This document shows, piece after piece, positions 35,784 to 47,149 of a stretch of 64,000 bases of DNA. The notes beneath the pieces are model-generated. The model was not told the DNA's origin. It saw nothing but the letters and a program-made list of their open reading frames with translations, and made no database searches. The translations under genes and the position numbers were made by a program. Every line of letters begins with the position of its first letter. Within the stretch, counting starts at the first letter, position 1. The stretch spans positions 46,340,741 to 46,404,740 of the forward strand of contig CM042142.1 in NCBI GenBank assembly GCA_023376005.1. The letters are read 5' to 3'. The DNA comes from Doryteuthis pealeii. Lineage: Eukaryota; Mollusca; Cephalopoda; Myopsida; Loliginidae.

Positions 35784-36185
35784 CTAGCAGCGGCTACCCG
35801 GCGTCACCTGGGTAGAGGGGGATTTTTTTAAGTTAGTCCCGCAGATCCATTATTACTGAATCATGAGTTGAATCCTCATGGGATGCCCCATTTAAATCCC
35901 TATGTAAAAAAATAGACCTTGCATTGATCCAGCTACTCTGAAAAGAAATGTTAATGTCTACTATCTAAAATATTAAATGAAAAAAAAATCAATGCTGTTA
36001 TCATTTAAATTTTATTTTTTAATTATCTTCACAAATATAAATCAAATCTCTATCATTTTTACTCAAAAACCAAACCTTGGTGATATTTAATGTGTATATA
36101 TATTTACTTTGTCATTAATTGTTTTATTTTCGAAGTTTCCTCCAGACATACATATACACACAACTGCTCTTTATATATGTATAGA
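35784..36185 (-). mobile_element. Non-autonomous Helitron, copy 1
   Basis: On the minus strand the element starts TCTATACATATATAAAG at 36185 after an A and ends GCCGCTGCTAG at 35784 before a T, the canonical Helitron TC...CTRR ends in an A|T target. A terminal hairpin CTACCC...GGGTAG lies about 10 nt before CTAG. The 402-bp interior has no Rep/helicase coding and matches the copies at 52000-52452 and 62396-62790. Confidence 0.8.
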
Positions 36186-36324
36186 TATAGATAGATAGAC
36201 AGATAAAAAGTCAGACATTTATATTATTTCCAACTGCATTGAAAAAATACATAGCAAACAAGATTGTTCTCCAAGTGTAACTTAAGAACTATGAAACAAG
36301 TCATAAGTCTATGAAAAATAAATG

Positions 36325-36904
36325 TTTGATTAATTGTAACAGCATGCCAACCTATCTAGGATTATTCTATGCCTAGAGGTTAGGGAATGTCATTCATTGT
36401 ACATTTATGTGACTAGTTGCTTCGTAACAGTTTTTTGCACCCAGTTATACAATATCAAGCATTCCTATCTAATAGAATTAATTTGCACACAGCCATATGG
36501 TTTCAAGTATTCCTATCAAATACTAATAATCTATACACCATTTCAAGTAATTATTTCTATTTAATAATAATCATTTGTCTGAACATGGTTTCAAGTACCT
36601 AATAATAATTCTTAGTAAACAATTATAGCTTCAAGTAACCCTTCTTAATACAAGTAATTTATAGTTATATCAGGTATTCCTATTTAATATGAATAATTTT
36701 TGAACAGATCAATTCAACCCATAGATGTAACCCTAACAGGTACTACCATTTCAGGTCAGAGTGGAACTGAGTGTAATGGCAATGAAGGGGTATGCCACAT
36801 TACCCAGAACTTGAACCTCATTACTGGGTGCAGTTTAGTCTTATAACCAGGACACCTAGAATATGCTGGCTGTATCCTCTCTAAGTCCCATCAACAGGGA
36901 GAGA
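36325..36904 (+). repeat. Repeat C, near-complete copy
   Basis: The head is AACAGCATGCCAACCTATCT. The tandem units run 36440-36690, and the distal end has GATGTAACCCTAACAGGTAC and GGGTGCAGTTTAGTCTTATA. A minus-strand SINE B follows immediately. Confidence 0.75.
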
Positions 36905-36905
36905 A

Positions 36906-37192
36906 GGAGGTAATATATATATTTACCAACCCCTCCGTACAAGCAGGATGCAACACAAGGTCAATTTCTTAAGTGGAGTTTAACAGGTTTGAATTCAGAG
37001 TTTTCCTTCTAGACTGGTTACCTATTCAAAAGTTAAAGAGCCCAGTCTGTCCTACTATTTATTCATAGCTGGATGCATACTTTTCCCAAGAGTATTAGCA
37101 CTATGTGAAATGCAAACTGTCTCGTCCATGATTTGAACTCAGATCGATGAGTCCATTTCCAATGACTAACCATTACACTACACAAAAATGGT
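36906..37192 (-). mobile_element. SINE family B, full-length with clear tRNA-like head
   Basis: On the minus strand the head reads GTGTAGTGTAATGGTTAGTC, then ATTGGAAATGGACTC and B-box-like TGAGTTCAAATC. GTGTAATGGTTAG is the A-box form typical of tRNA-derived RNA polymerase III promoters. The body is complete to GGAGGGGTTGGTAAATATAT. It is the best-preserved head of family B in the window. Confidence 0.85.
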
Positions 37193-38380
37193 AATATAAC
37201 AAAGACAATACAATTAAAACTTATAGGATCATTTTCTTTTTTTATGCAACTGCAGACAGCACAATGATAAAAGAATCTGAAGATTATGTGAGAGTCCAAA
37301 CCAATGGCAGAGAAAAGTCTGAAAATGGTGGATACTGCAATGAAGAGAATAAAAGACAGCTAAGAACATTCTACAAATTTCATTAAAAGTTGCAAAAACC
37401 TTGGAGACAGCAGAATATTGAATGCAATCAAGAATTACCATTTTCTATAGAATTACAACAAAAAAAATAAAAATAAAAAAAAAAGGGTGGGGTCAGATAA
37501 AGTTTATTAGACGTCCCCCAAGTGAGTTGGGTAAAACCTGCCAACAAAAGGGAAGCTCATCTTTGTAGAAAGACACAAGTTTTAAAAGGGCAAGAGAGAG
37601 AATGAAGCAAATTACATCAGCCTTTTATCTACAAATCACAACAATTGACAAGCAATGGGAAACGTTGTCTTTTACTCAGAGTTGGTCAACAAACCAAATG
37701 GGAAATGAAGATTCTTTTCAACCAGCGACTATTCATCACCAATGCAGATAAAAAGAAAAAAAAGTGATGTTCCTTTTTCAAGTAACAAGAGTCAAATGCA
37801 AGACTGAAACATAGAAAAATAGATGCAAACATGCTTTTATTCTTGTAGGCAGCTTTCTAAAAAAGAATGGTCCTTGAGGACTATCTTCTTGGAATTGGTC
37901 AAGGAGACAGGCTGGAATCATTTATGCTTATTGAGAACAGGTCAGTGAGGACCTGGTTTTCATGATGCTATTGGGAGAATGCAGATAAAAGGGGGTTGGG
38001 GAGGAGGCAGTGGTAAAAGGAAAGAGGGAAAATATAAGGGAATTGGCAAATGGTAAAAACTAGTATTGAATTAGACAGACTTTTGAATATAGTTATAAAG
38101 AATATTCTGATACTGATCACCTTCTGAACTCAACCATTTTGCTAGAATATTATGGGGTTTATGTCTTACGGCATTAATGAAGAAATGAAAAGAGATAAAA
38201 GACACAACTGGTTAGCAGTATAGATAGAGACTTTATTCTTGACAAACCGTTACTAAGGACGTCAGAGTCCAGACGCCAAGGACTTTTTTTTTATTTATTT
38301 AATTTAATTTACTTTTATTAATCCCCACAATATCTTTGATCCATACTGACCAGATATAATAAACCAAACAGCAATTTAAT

Positions 38381-38411
<31 letters not shown>

Positions 38412-38475
38412 AGAATTTGGATTTTTTAGTTCAAATTATTATCATCAAATTTCAAAATGCCATAACTCTCAGTAA
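37193..38475. other. Unassigned DNA, (GA)n at 38384-38412
   Basis: No exon was recognised. The region 37200-37440 is open on the minus strand for 70 codons but carries no motif. Confidence 0.5.
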
Positions 38476-38781
38476 TGCTGATAGCTTTTTAATTAAGTGC
38501 ATCCTGGGATGCACGTATTTGATTTAACGGTCCCAACTAAAATTTCTAAATAAATTATAGGGTTTTTATTTATGATCTGGGGAAACCACTCAAGCTGTCT
38601 AACCCATGCCTTCTACTCCATCCAGTGTAATTTGTTTCTAAGAAAATATTGAAATGTATTTAGTTAGCTTGAAATGGTAGGGGAAGAAATAAGAAAAACA
38701 CTGGGACGGATGGATATGATTTTACGATGTCCTTTTAGATTTTTTTATGTGTCAGAGATGCAGGACGCGTACCTATCAGCA
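38476..38781 (+). mobile_element. MITE family E, reference copy
   Basis: The 306-bp element has perfect 9-bp inverted ends TGCTGATAG and CTATCAGCA. They extend imperfectly outward to TCAG.AA on the left and GCCCTGA on the right. Internal landmarks are AAGTGCATCCTGGGATGCAC, GGGTTTTTATTTATGATCTG and GTCCTTTTAGATTTTTT. It is non-coding. The superfamily is not assigned because no clear target duplication is visible. Confidence 0.75.
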
Positions 38782-40142
38782 GCCCTGAACTCTCATCCTT
38801 TTTTTCCCTGTGAGTGTCAGGTATACTTATATTTTACCAAGGGACTATAGCTCACACTAAAAATACAGTTGATTAGCTACTTTTATTAGATTTCTGTCTG
38901 ATGATTGTGCCCACAACATGAAACTTCAAGTAACAGACTTCTAGCTTTCATAATTATAACATCCACAACTCTGAGAGAAAATGCAGTTGTAGGTTACTGT
39001 TTTTCCTTTATTTTATTTTGTTGAATTCCAGCCGTGTCTAACTTGCTATCAAAAGCTTGTAACCGACTCGATATTGTACAAAGAGATGATCTTTAATCAT
39101 CATTGACAACATTAGAATTGAATATTGCAAAACTAGCAGGGCAGCATCAACCACAAAGCTCACATTAAATAAAGAAACATTATAGTTGTATCTTTTTTTT
39201 AATAAGGTATGGTTGTTATGTTTTACAGTATATCAACCCATTTCAAGTCAGTTTTGATAAACAAAGGACTCCGGTTATATTGTTGCTTAAGTGGTCACCC
39301 AATTAAGTACTGAACAGACTCACTGCTGCTTAACTTCAGTGATCTAGCAAGAACTTGTACTTTCAGGGTAATTTGACCATAATTTTTTTTCTTAAGAAGT
39401 ATTTACTTGTATATTCTTGACTTATTTTACTTAAATTAGTCATGTGATTCATGTGATCATTCATTTTCCATAGAATTTAGTTGTTAAAGTTTATGTGCAA
39501 TAAATTAGTTATACTCCTAGAATACGCAAAATACTTTAACATTTTTTTTATACAGTTCCTAATAATATTTAATTATAAAATATAATGGGATTTTTTAAAC
39601 ACCAAATGACTTTTGAGGGTTCACCAGAATAAAATAGCAATCAAAGGGATCTGTTAAATAAAGAAAATATTGAGAACCACTGTGTTAGACTAATGGAATC
39701 TTAGAAAATACCTTAGTACCTTGCTGTTATGTAATAGTTAACAAGTTAATCTAGTCAACATTAATACTGTCAGGAACGGGGGGGGGGGCAAAATGTCACA
39801 GGCAAATAACTTAAGTCAGCACATTAACATATCACATAATAGTATTAAAACTAGAATGATAAATGAGGTTATTGGTCGACTGACAGGGCAACAGGCAGCA
39901 TCAAGCAACCGGGGTCTTGCAAGGTGTCCTAGACGCCCACTCTACCCCTGATCATGAATGTGATCCTCACTGAGTGCTCAGTGTGCTAGGATTAAGCTAA
40001 TCTTAGTAAGTACCTGAGTACTTAACAGTGGACTACTTGTTAGAAATCTAGCCTAGTATACCATTAGTACTAAAGTGATTATGGTACTCACTGGGTGCCT
40101 CATACTTGTGATGTTGTTCTAGATTAATTTTTTAAAGTAAAG
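38782..40142. other. Unassigned DNA
   Basis: No exon was recognised. A short fragment near 39215-39250 resembles the head of repeat D, and a G10 run lies at 39778-39788. Confidence 0.5.
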
Positions 40143-40400
40143 TTGGCAGGGTGGCCTATTGCTGGTATCAGCTGGACAGCGAGGGAGTCTATCCCCTTTT
40201 TGCTATAACTAGACCAGGGAGATTTTTTTTTTTTTGCTGAGGTGGATCGCCACACATACCATCAGCTCCCTCACTTACTGCAGAGATCAGATTACCCAAT
40301 CTGTGCAACTTATGTAATGAGTTGGTGGGGACCAGTATCAAACCTGGAACCTTGCTATTCCTAGGCAGGTGCTCTACCGACTGAGCTAAACCAGCACCTA
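40143..40400 (-). mobile_element. SINE family A, best tRNA-like head
   Basis: The minus strand begins GGTTTAGCTCAGTCGGTAGA. TAGCTCAGTCGG fits the tRNA A-box consensus exactly. It continues with GGTTCCAGGTTTGATACTGG (B box) and the complete body to GGCCACCCTGCCAACTTTAC. Similarity to a whole tRNA stops after the T-arm, so this is a SINE head, not a tRNA gene. Confidence 0.85.
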
Positions 40401-40432
40401 ATTATAATAGCTGTATTTTTAACAAAATAAAA

Positions 40433-40454
40433 TAGCAGCAGCAGCAGCAGCAGC
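40433..40454. repeat. (CAG)n trinucleotide repeat
   Basis: About seven CAG/GCA units lie just after a SINE A copy, in no open frame of note. Confidence 0.85.
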
Positions 40455-41968
40455 AAGACTTAAATGTTGTGGTGCAGTTTATAAAATTAAAACAGATACA
40501 TCACTTCTATTAACCAAAATTATACCTTTTATTTTAATGTGATAAACATTATTCCTTCTCAGTTTCTATAACAGGCTAGTGTGAAAAGTGGCTTTGACAT
40601 AAAAGTTACATAACTTACATTAAATATGAGGAGGCCTAATAGGCCGAAATGTACATACAGAGATTGATTTTTCTCGATTTGTATAGCCTTACATTTAAAT
40701 AGGTATACCCGCCTAATTAATTAATAATTAATTAATTAACTTTCAAAATTAGGTATTAAGCACATATTCTCCCAAAAATTGTCGGCTAAAAAAAGCCATA
40801 TCATAAACACATCGCTTGTGTATTTACTTCTCTATATATTATATATATATATATAAAATTTCATCTTAAAAATAAATACAAGTTCCTGGAGTTAGACCTA
40901 ATATTTTTTAATCAACATAAAAAATTTGACATTTATCATCTAATAATTTATAAATCATACTACCTGTCCCAGAATAGCAGTTACATGTGGATATAAATTT
41001 CATACACTAAAAGTCACAAGTTTTATGAGACATTAGTAATATTTTATTGAATTTGTTGAATTGAAAGGAAACTTGGTTTGTTTATTAAAACACAAAATAT
41101 TTTTTTAAATAGCTTATAGTTATCCGCCATATACAATAGGGAATAGATGCTATGCTTTATTATTTAGGGGACACATTAAACAATCGAATAATAAATAATA
41201 TCGGATAGATTTTTCATTCTAGGTCGAAATAAATATAAAATTGGAATTTTTTTTAAATTAAAAAAAATCGACATACAGAAATCGGGATGCTTAGGTTTAG
41301 GGAGATATAGAGAAAAAAAACCGGGGTTTGAATTAGGGGGAATAAAGGGAGAAGCCATTATTTTCTGAATAAAAATCTTTTTTGTTCATTCAATGACCTG
41401 ACTAAAGCTTTTCTTTCTTTCTTTGTTTATCTTATTTATTTATCTTTCTTCTTTTCTTTTTAAGCTTTTATTTTAGATAAAGGAAAAATAGAAGTTTATA
41501 ATAATGATCATTTTAATCTTAAAATAAAAACCAATGACAATTTATAAGTGATAGATTTGGTTTAATCATATCTTTTTTTTTTGTTTTGTTTTTTGTTCTC
41601 CGCGATTTTTTAAAAAGATAATTTACAACGAAAAAATGTAAAATAAAAAAATAAAACCGTTTCCACCACCTCCGCTAAATAATAAATCTATTAATTTTTT
41701 TTATTTTTTCCATTTCATTCGGTTATTTTAGAGATTAAGAAGAAATTAATCATTTTTATTCAGAAAAACAAATCCCTTAACCGCATCAAACGTCAGGTTG
41801 ATTAAAAAGGCCGACTTATTTTACCGGGACTCATATTACGATTTACCCTAGTGGAAACTGAACGCACCAAAAATCGGATTTTAGGATTTTAATTTAATTT
41901 TTTTTTTAAATATTAATAATAGAGTAAATATATACATAAATAAATATCATTATCTAGAAAGTTTCTTT

Positions 41969-42007
<39 letters not shown>

Positions 42008-42521
42008 TATATATTCATATTCAACCCCCGCCAAGGTGATCACATTATCTTATCAAACCAAAATAGTTAGCTTTTATTGCATTCTTTAGAAGATCAGTTT
42101 GAATATATTTGTTTTTTTAGGGGCAAATTGGGTTTTCTTTCATTCTAATTGTTCAGAGCACCAACCGATAAAAAAAAAAAAAACTGTTAAAATAGTTATT
42201 CCGTATTAAATTAAATTTATAATACGATATATAACGAGAAAAAAATATTTTAATAATATTATATATCAACCCTGCTTCTTTTTTTCCCTTATCACGAATA
42301 ATATAAAATAAATGTGTGTATTATTAAACGCATATCTATTTTGTGAGGGGAACAAAAAAAAAAGAGATGGCTAAGATGATTGACCTTAGGATCTCTCGGG
42401 TGGATTTGAGTCGGCGAGGAAGAAAAATACTGATAGATATATAGATATCTATATCTCGTTCCTTTGTCTTCACGGCTATGAGGAAAACAACTGCTTTAGT
42501 AGTGAGGATTGTACCATTTAC
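40455..42521. other. Unassigned AT-rich DNA, probable first intron of the minus-strand gene
   Basis: No exon was recognised. (AT)n tracts lie near 40835-40855 and 41974-42003. The minus-strand frame at 41176-41358 lacks splice or domain support. Confidence 0.45.
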
Positions 42522-42598
42522 CTTCGAAATTCAGCGATTCTGTTTTCGTATTCTTCCTCCGTCTCGGAGTCGCGTCGCTTCTGCTCCTCCATTAGCAT
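42522..42598 (-). CDS. Candidate first coding exon, charged N-terminus, unrecognised gene
   Basis: On the minus strand an ATG at 42598-42596 (a second in-frame ATG at 42592-42590) opens 25 codons reading MLMEEQKRRDSETEEEYENR, then IAEFR. The exon ends on AG at a splice donor GTAAAT (GT at 42521-42520), leaving two bases of a split codon. An in-frame TAA occurs a few codons upstream, so the start is plausible if this is the first exon. The peptide is highly charged and helix-prone. I do not recognise the protein. CpGs are frequent here compared with the window. An alternative is an internal exon read from an upstream acceptor near 42622. Confidence 0.5.
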
Positions 42599-42654
42599 CT
42601 CAGTCTCGTTAACTTTCTTTTAGTTGTCAAAACCCCCTCCCTCACTATCTCTTA

Positions 42655-42750
42655 TCTATCTTTCTTTCTCTCTCACACACACTCTCACTCACTCACTCTC
42701 TCAGTCCGTATACGCTTTCTCTTTCTTTCTTTCTTTCTTTCTTTCCTTTA
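42655..42750. repeat. Pyrimidine microsatellite cluster in the probable 5' UTR
   Basis: (CT)n, (CA)n, CTCACTCACTCACTC and (CTTT)n runs follow each other upstream of the candidate start codon, on the plus strand as written. In a minus-strand transcript they would be a GA-rich 5' leader. Confidence 0.8.
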
Positions 42751-42929
42751 ATACTTAGACAGTTACGAGGCGTCCACTTGCGGTTAGGATTTTTTTCCGA
42801 GTCGGGTGGGTTCACCCTATGTAAATTAAAGAGTCAGGTAACGTTCTCATGCGAGTAATGATGACAGATAAATAATAAGGAATCGGTGATGCTATAAGGA
42901 GGAGGCTGAGAGAAATGTTGGCACCGCGG

Positions 42930-43000
42930 CTTAAAACAGGAAGTGGCAGCCATAGAGGCTTGATACACTTCCGGTACAACCACATGGCAGCAGTGTTTAC
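42930..43000 (-). promoter_or_regulatory. Probable housekeeping promoter: paired ETS and YY1-like sites
   Basis: The cluster contains GGAAGTG (42939-42945) directly joined to GCAGCCAT (42946-42953), then CACTTCCGG (42966-42974) and ATGGCAGC (42984-42991). These match ETS/GABP (CCGGAAGTG) and YY1 (ATGGC) cores, a pairing known from TATA-less housekeeping promoters. The second pair is inverted relative to the first. It lies 340-400 bp upstream of the candidate start codon on the minus strand. It could fire in both directions. Confidence 0.5.
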
Positions 43001-43009
43001 CAACGCGAA

Positions 43010-45295
43010 AAAGCATTTAACTACACTGGCTAGAGGCCAGTCTCTAAAGACAAGTTTTAATGATTTAAATTCCCTCTGTTTAATTTTGGTAATGTAGATT
43101 AAATTTTCATTTTTTTAAATCATTTAAAATTAATAGTTTACAAATAAAATCTAGTAATAGCTGTGTTTTTCTATTTTTATTTTTTAATAATGTATCGGAT
43201 ACATTATACTCATTAATTATCTTAGGTTGGTAATTAATTCTAATAATTTCACTTTTTTTTTAGTTTTTAAATAAAATATAAGATTTTAAAAAGATTTAAT
43301 TTTTCATTCTAATTAATCGGTAACTAAATATATAATTTATTGGGGGAGGGGGGTAATCATGAACCTCTTTAAAAACTAATTTAATTTGATACACTACACT
43401 ATGAGGGAATATAATTAAGAGAAAAGTGCCCCCTCGGAAAATGTTTGGGTTTTTGGGGGGATGGGGTTTGGGAGGCGGGTAAAAATGACGTTGAGATAAG
43501 AAAATATACAATAAATTATTTACTTTTGAATTAAAGTTGTGTTTAATGTAATATAAATAAAAACATTGCAACAATTTAAGGGGTTAAAATCCCCTTAAAT
43601 AATTTTGATTTATTAAATGAAGAAGCATGCAATTCATTTTTTTGTTTCTTGTGGAGGTTTTTTTTTTAATCTAATTTATTATTTATTTATTTATATATTT
43701 ATTTTTAGTTCTTAAATATTGCTGGTTATAAGAAGTTCTAAGAACAATACTCGTTTACCGATTAAGTTCTAATAAAAAGATTGAGCATTATAAGTTACAA
43801 CCACCGAGTTGATTTTGGTCCCAGTGACGTTCAGATTGTAAGCAAGTTAATGTCAAAACATTTTACTGAAAAGATTGTGTCGTTGGAATAAGCTCAAGTA
43901 ATTTGACAATTCAAAAATTTTCTCAAGTAATCTTTTTTAATTATGAAATATCAAAAAAAAAAAAAATAGGGAAAAAATATTTTACGGAAAATATAAACAT
44001 TACAAAGCAGCAATTCTGTTTAAACAAGAACACTTTTCCGGTATTTTTAGGGAGACTCAGTCGTATTTGGGACTTATTGAGGGGTTTTTCCGCTCTCAGT
44101 CCCAAGTGAGGGAAATAAAAATAAAAAATATATTCATTCGCTTAGAAAGTTTTACAGATTGATGTGGGTCAATATTATAATTGGAATTACCCCGTAAAAA
44201 TCGTTTTTTTTAATATATAATTTAATTTTAACCCTTTTCAGACTGGGCTTATTTGTCTAAATTTTAACAAGTTTAAGAGCTTAAACTGATATACTCGGCT
44301 ACTGATATACTCGGCTATGTATAAAATAAATAAATAAATAAAACCACGTGTTCTGTTTGTCAGTTTTTTTAAGAGTTTAAAAAATAGAGACAAATGAAAA
44401 AATCAGCACGGAAGATTTTTTTTTAAATTAATTAATGAAATAAATAAAATCTATAAAGAATATTTTACAATTCAATTTTTTAATTTGTTAGTCAGACCCG
44501 TTGGTTTCCATTTCAAAACAAAACATCGTCCCATGAGAATTCTGGGTTCTTTTTAGAATGAGTAATTAAATGCCATGCTATATATCTGGAAGTTGAATGG
44601 TATTAATGGGGTTAAGCGCAAATGGGCCGACCCTACAAAATTATCATTCAGTTGCAAATCAGACAGAAAAGTGCTTTATTCACTAAGTTATCACATTAGT
44701 ACTGTATAACTTCAGTTATTAAAAATCTCTGTATGATTTTCCGTTTTAGCTGTGTTAAGGTTTATACATCAAACAATGGGAATTTATTACACGGTATTAT
44801 ATAGTAGTAGTAATGCCTTAAAATTCGATAATAAAATTATTACCTAGTCCTCGATGTGTTTTTATTGAATTTAATTTTTGTGTTATATTTTTTGTTTTTC
44901 TGATCACATGACTAATTTAAAAAATAAATAAATATAAAATAATTTTTTTTAAAATCGTAACGATCTTTAAATTTTAAGTCTATCTATCTATTTATTTTTT
45001 ACAATATAAGTTTGTAACCAAAACTTAAATAGTATTACTTTCCGTTAAAAAAATAACCTTTTTACATTTTCAAAACTTTTTAAATTCAATAAACTAATTT
45101 TATTTTTAAATCCAATTTTCTTCAGGAACAAAAAAAAAAAATGAACGTAACTAACTTATGATATAAAAGTAAATAATAAACACGTGCTAGTTTGTTTTGA
45201 TTTTTGAGCGCAATTTTTAAAGAAAAAAAAAGCGTATATAAATGAAAGTTTTATGCAAGATATAGTTGAATATGAAATTAAAAAGAATATATTCG
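43010..45295. other. AT-rich DNA, no gene seen
   Basis: C- and G-runs occur near 43330-43480. 44623-44700 matches 12385-12475 (low-copy repeat). The sequence ACTGATATACTCGGCT is duplicated in tandem near 44285-44318. If the ETS/YY1 island works in both directions, a plus-strand transcript would start here, but no exon was recognised. Confidence 0.5.
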
Positions 45296-45299
45296 GAAT

Positions 45300-45490
45300 A
45301 TCTTATTAGCAACTTTATTACACGGTAGGTCTTCTTCCCGAGGCGAAGGTGATTATTTATCTCCTTGCAAGATACATTGGCAGGAGCACCCAGTAAAGTT
45401 CGTACTCGCTACTCAAGAATAGTTTGCTTCCGCACACTACGATGAAGCGTCTACTCATGGAGAATGTGCTATTTATAGTGTAAGCAAATA
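45300..45490 (-). mobile_element. LTR-like promoter/poly(A) fragment
   Basis: On the minus strand a TATA-like ACTATAAATAGC (core at 45471-45477) is followed about 155 bp later by AATAAA (45319-45314). The interval is CpG-bearing, unlike its flanks (for example GAGTAGCGAGTACG). That arrangement is what an LTR R-U5 region looks like. No element ends, target duplication or internal coding were found. Confidence 0.3.
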
Positions 45491-45509
45491 CTGTTGGTTG
45501 GTATTATTA

Positions 45510-45645
45510 GGATCATTCGGACTATTGTCCTCATCTTTATTGTTATCTGTACAACATTTCGGCCGATGTACCCTCCAGCCTTCTTAAGGTATTTCTTGTC
45601 AGACTCGGGAGTCTTCTCGAACTCGGGAACCATCTTTTCGAACTC
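45510..45645 (-). repeat. Dispersed element with CTGAAGA/GAAA-like motif, copy
   Basis: The plus strand reads GGATCATTCGGACTATTGTC, then CTCATCTTTATTGTTATCTG, TACAACATTTCGGCCGATGT and ACCCTCCAGCCTTCTTAAGG. Further copies lie at 48826-48985 (fold-back), 51425-51560 and 51609-51735. This copy has TTAAGA in place of CTGAAGA on the motif strand. Confidence 0.65.
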
Positions 45646-45687
45646 TGGAACCTTCTAGGGCTATACTTGCAAATCGGTCGGAAAATT

Positions 45688-45947
45688 AGGGTGACCCAGA
45701 AAATTTTAACTAGGGGCGGGGTAGGGTTTAGGGTTAGGATTAGTTTAATGGGAAAATAAATAAATAATTTGGGTTCTGTTTTTTTCTGGGTCACCCTGTA
45801 TATCTGGGTGACCCAGAAAAAACAGAACACAAATTATTTATTTTCCCATTAAACTAACCCTAAACCCTAACCCTACCCCCCCCCCCAGTTAAAATTAACA
45901 GTTTTATTACAAAATTTGTGGGTTCTTTTTTCTGGATCACCCTGTAA
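45688..45947. mobile_element. Tail-to-tail mariner-like MITE pair with telomere-like core
   Basis: Four related termini (GGGTGACCCAGAAAA or its complement TTTTCTGGGTCACCCTG) lie at about 45690, 45785-45799, 45807 and the right end near 45944. The central ...CACCCTGTATATCTGGGTG... is where two units meet at TA. Each unit contains the core ATTAAACTAACCCTAAACCC in opposite orientation plus CCCTAACCCTA. Termini of the CAGGGTGACCCAGAAA type next to TA suggest a Tc1/mariner relative. Confidence 0.65.
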
Positions 45948-46204
45948 TATATTTTAATTTTCCGACCGATTTGCAAGTTAAGCCCCTTCTTGTCATAATC
46001 GGGAGCCATCACGGAACTTTGAACCCAACCTTTTATTCAATCCACGGGGGTATCCTGTTCTCATTCCGCTAACCATAGCTGGATATGGATGTTATGCTGT
46101 GTTAATTATTATTCTATGTTACTGTTGCCATTGACCAGGATTGAACCTGCAGCTTAGAGATAACTCACTTAGAACTGTCTTAACCAATGCCTTTATCCAC
46201 TATG

Positions 46205-46555
46205 CTATGTTCCAGAACTGGAACCTCACCATCAGATAGAGTTTAACGTCATACCCAGAACATGAAGATTCTCAGCCACTGCCTTCTAGCACATATATAT
46301 GATAAAAAGGGTTGGGGCTTGCCGTAAGGACAATAGGGTTGGGACAATCCTTAGGTGCAAGTGCTTGACATGACCAGCCAATTGATTAGAGAGGGCCTCT
46401 TTAACCGCACGTCTAGCCTAAGTAAGGGCCAAAGTGGAGTGTTACATGTCATGGGCTGCTCAGCCGCCAGGATTCAATCGTTAAGCATCATGGGTTGTAC
46501 CTACAGTCAACTGGTAGCCCCATTTGGGGGGGGGGTATTGGAAATTCCATAGTTA
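46205..46555 (+). repeat. Repeat D, distal part
   Basis: CCAGAACTGGAACCTCACCA, GATAGAGTTTAACGTCATAC, GATAAAAAGGGTTGGGGCTT and GCCTAAGTAAGGGCCAAAGT are shared with 49932-50285, 61545-61915 and 63541-64000. The frame at 46355-46552 is inside the repeat. Confidence 0.7.
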
Positions 46556-46567
46556 ATTATCTCCCCC

Positions 46568-46608
46568 TGCCGCTAGGGGGCGAATCGCCAACATCGTATG
46601 TTGGCACC
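46568..46608 (+). promoter_or_regulatory. CTCF-like site followed by a small perfect hairpin
   Basis: TGCCGCTAGGGGGCG (46568-46582) fits the vertebrate/insect CTCF core (CC-N-C-T/A-AGGGGGC-type). Eight bases later GCCAACAT, CGT, ATGTTGGC forms a perfect 8-bp hairpin. Function is inferred from the motif only. Confidence 0.35.
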
Positions 46609-47149
46609 AAAAACTTTACTTATCATGGAGCACTCACTGATGGTAGTCGCGTAAATAGCGGTCCCTAAACTTCACTTATCGCATAGCAGTTACTGGAGGA
46701 GAGACATAAAAGTAAAAGCTCTCATCACCAAGCCCAAAACAGGGCCACTTATCACAGAACTCTACAACCAGCTCACTTCTAAGGCATTGTATCAGCAACG
46801 TTAAAAGGTGGGTACAATAGCATACTGACTGAAGGACGAGAAACTACCGAGACGAAGCGTCTTATCAACATTTCCTACCAACGAACAGAATACCCCTGTT
46901 ATCACCACTACTCCAAGAACTTTGCTTAACTCACAGATAAGTCTTGTAGCAAATACCAATAAAATTTGCAAAAACATTTATGTAATTTTTGTTAATACAA
47001 GTGTCTGCATTTACTTTCGTGTTTGTTCCTTCTTTGTCCAACAATTTGCCAACAGCTACGGAGAAATAAGAGCTCATTCGTACCCCATAAATACTCGTAG
47101 GATTTTACCCCTCTGCAGAGGTGCAGTCAGCATATTCTACAGCCCCAGC
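46609..47149. other. Unassigned, moderately balanced DNA
   Basis: No domain was recognised. The end (47095-47150, GATTTTACCCCTCTGCAGAG, then GTGCAGTCAGCATATTC) is a repeat D tail. Confidence 0.45.

Noticed and set aside
45300..45490. Cellular promoter with TATA box on the minus strand
   Set aside because: The TATA-to-poly(A) spacing of about 155 bp without an exon fits an LTR fragment better. Kept at low confidence as LTR-like.
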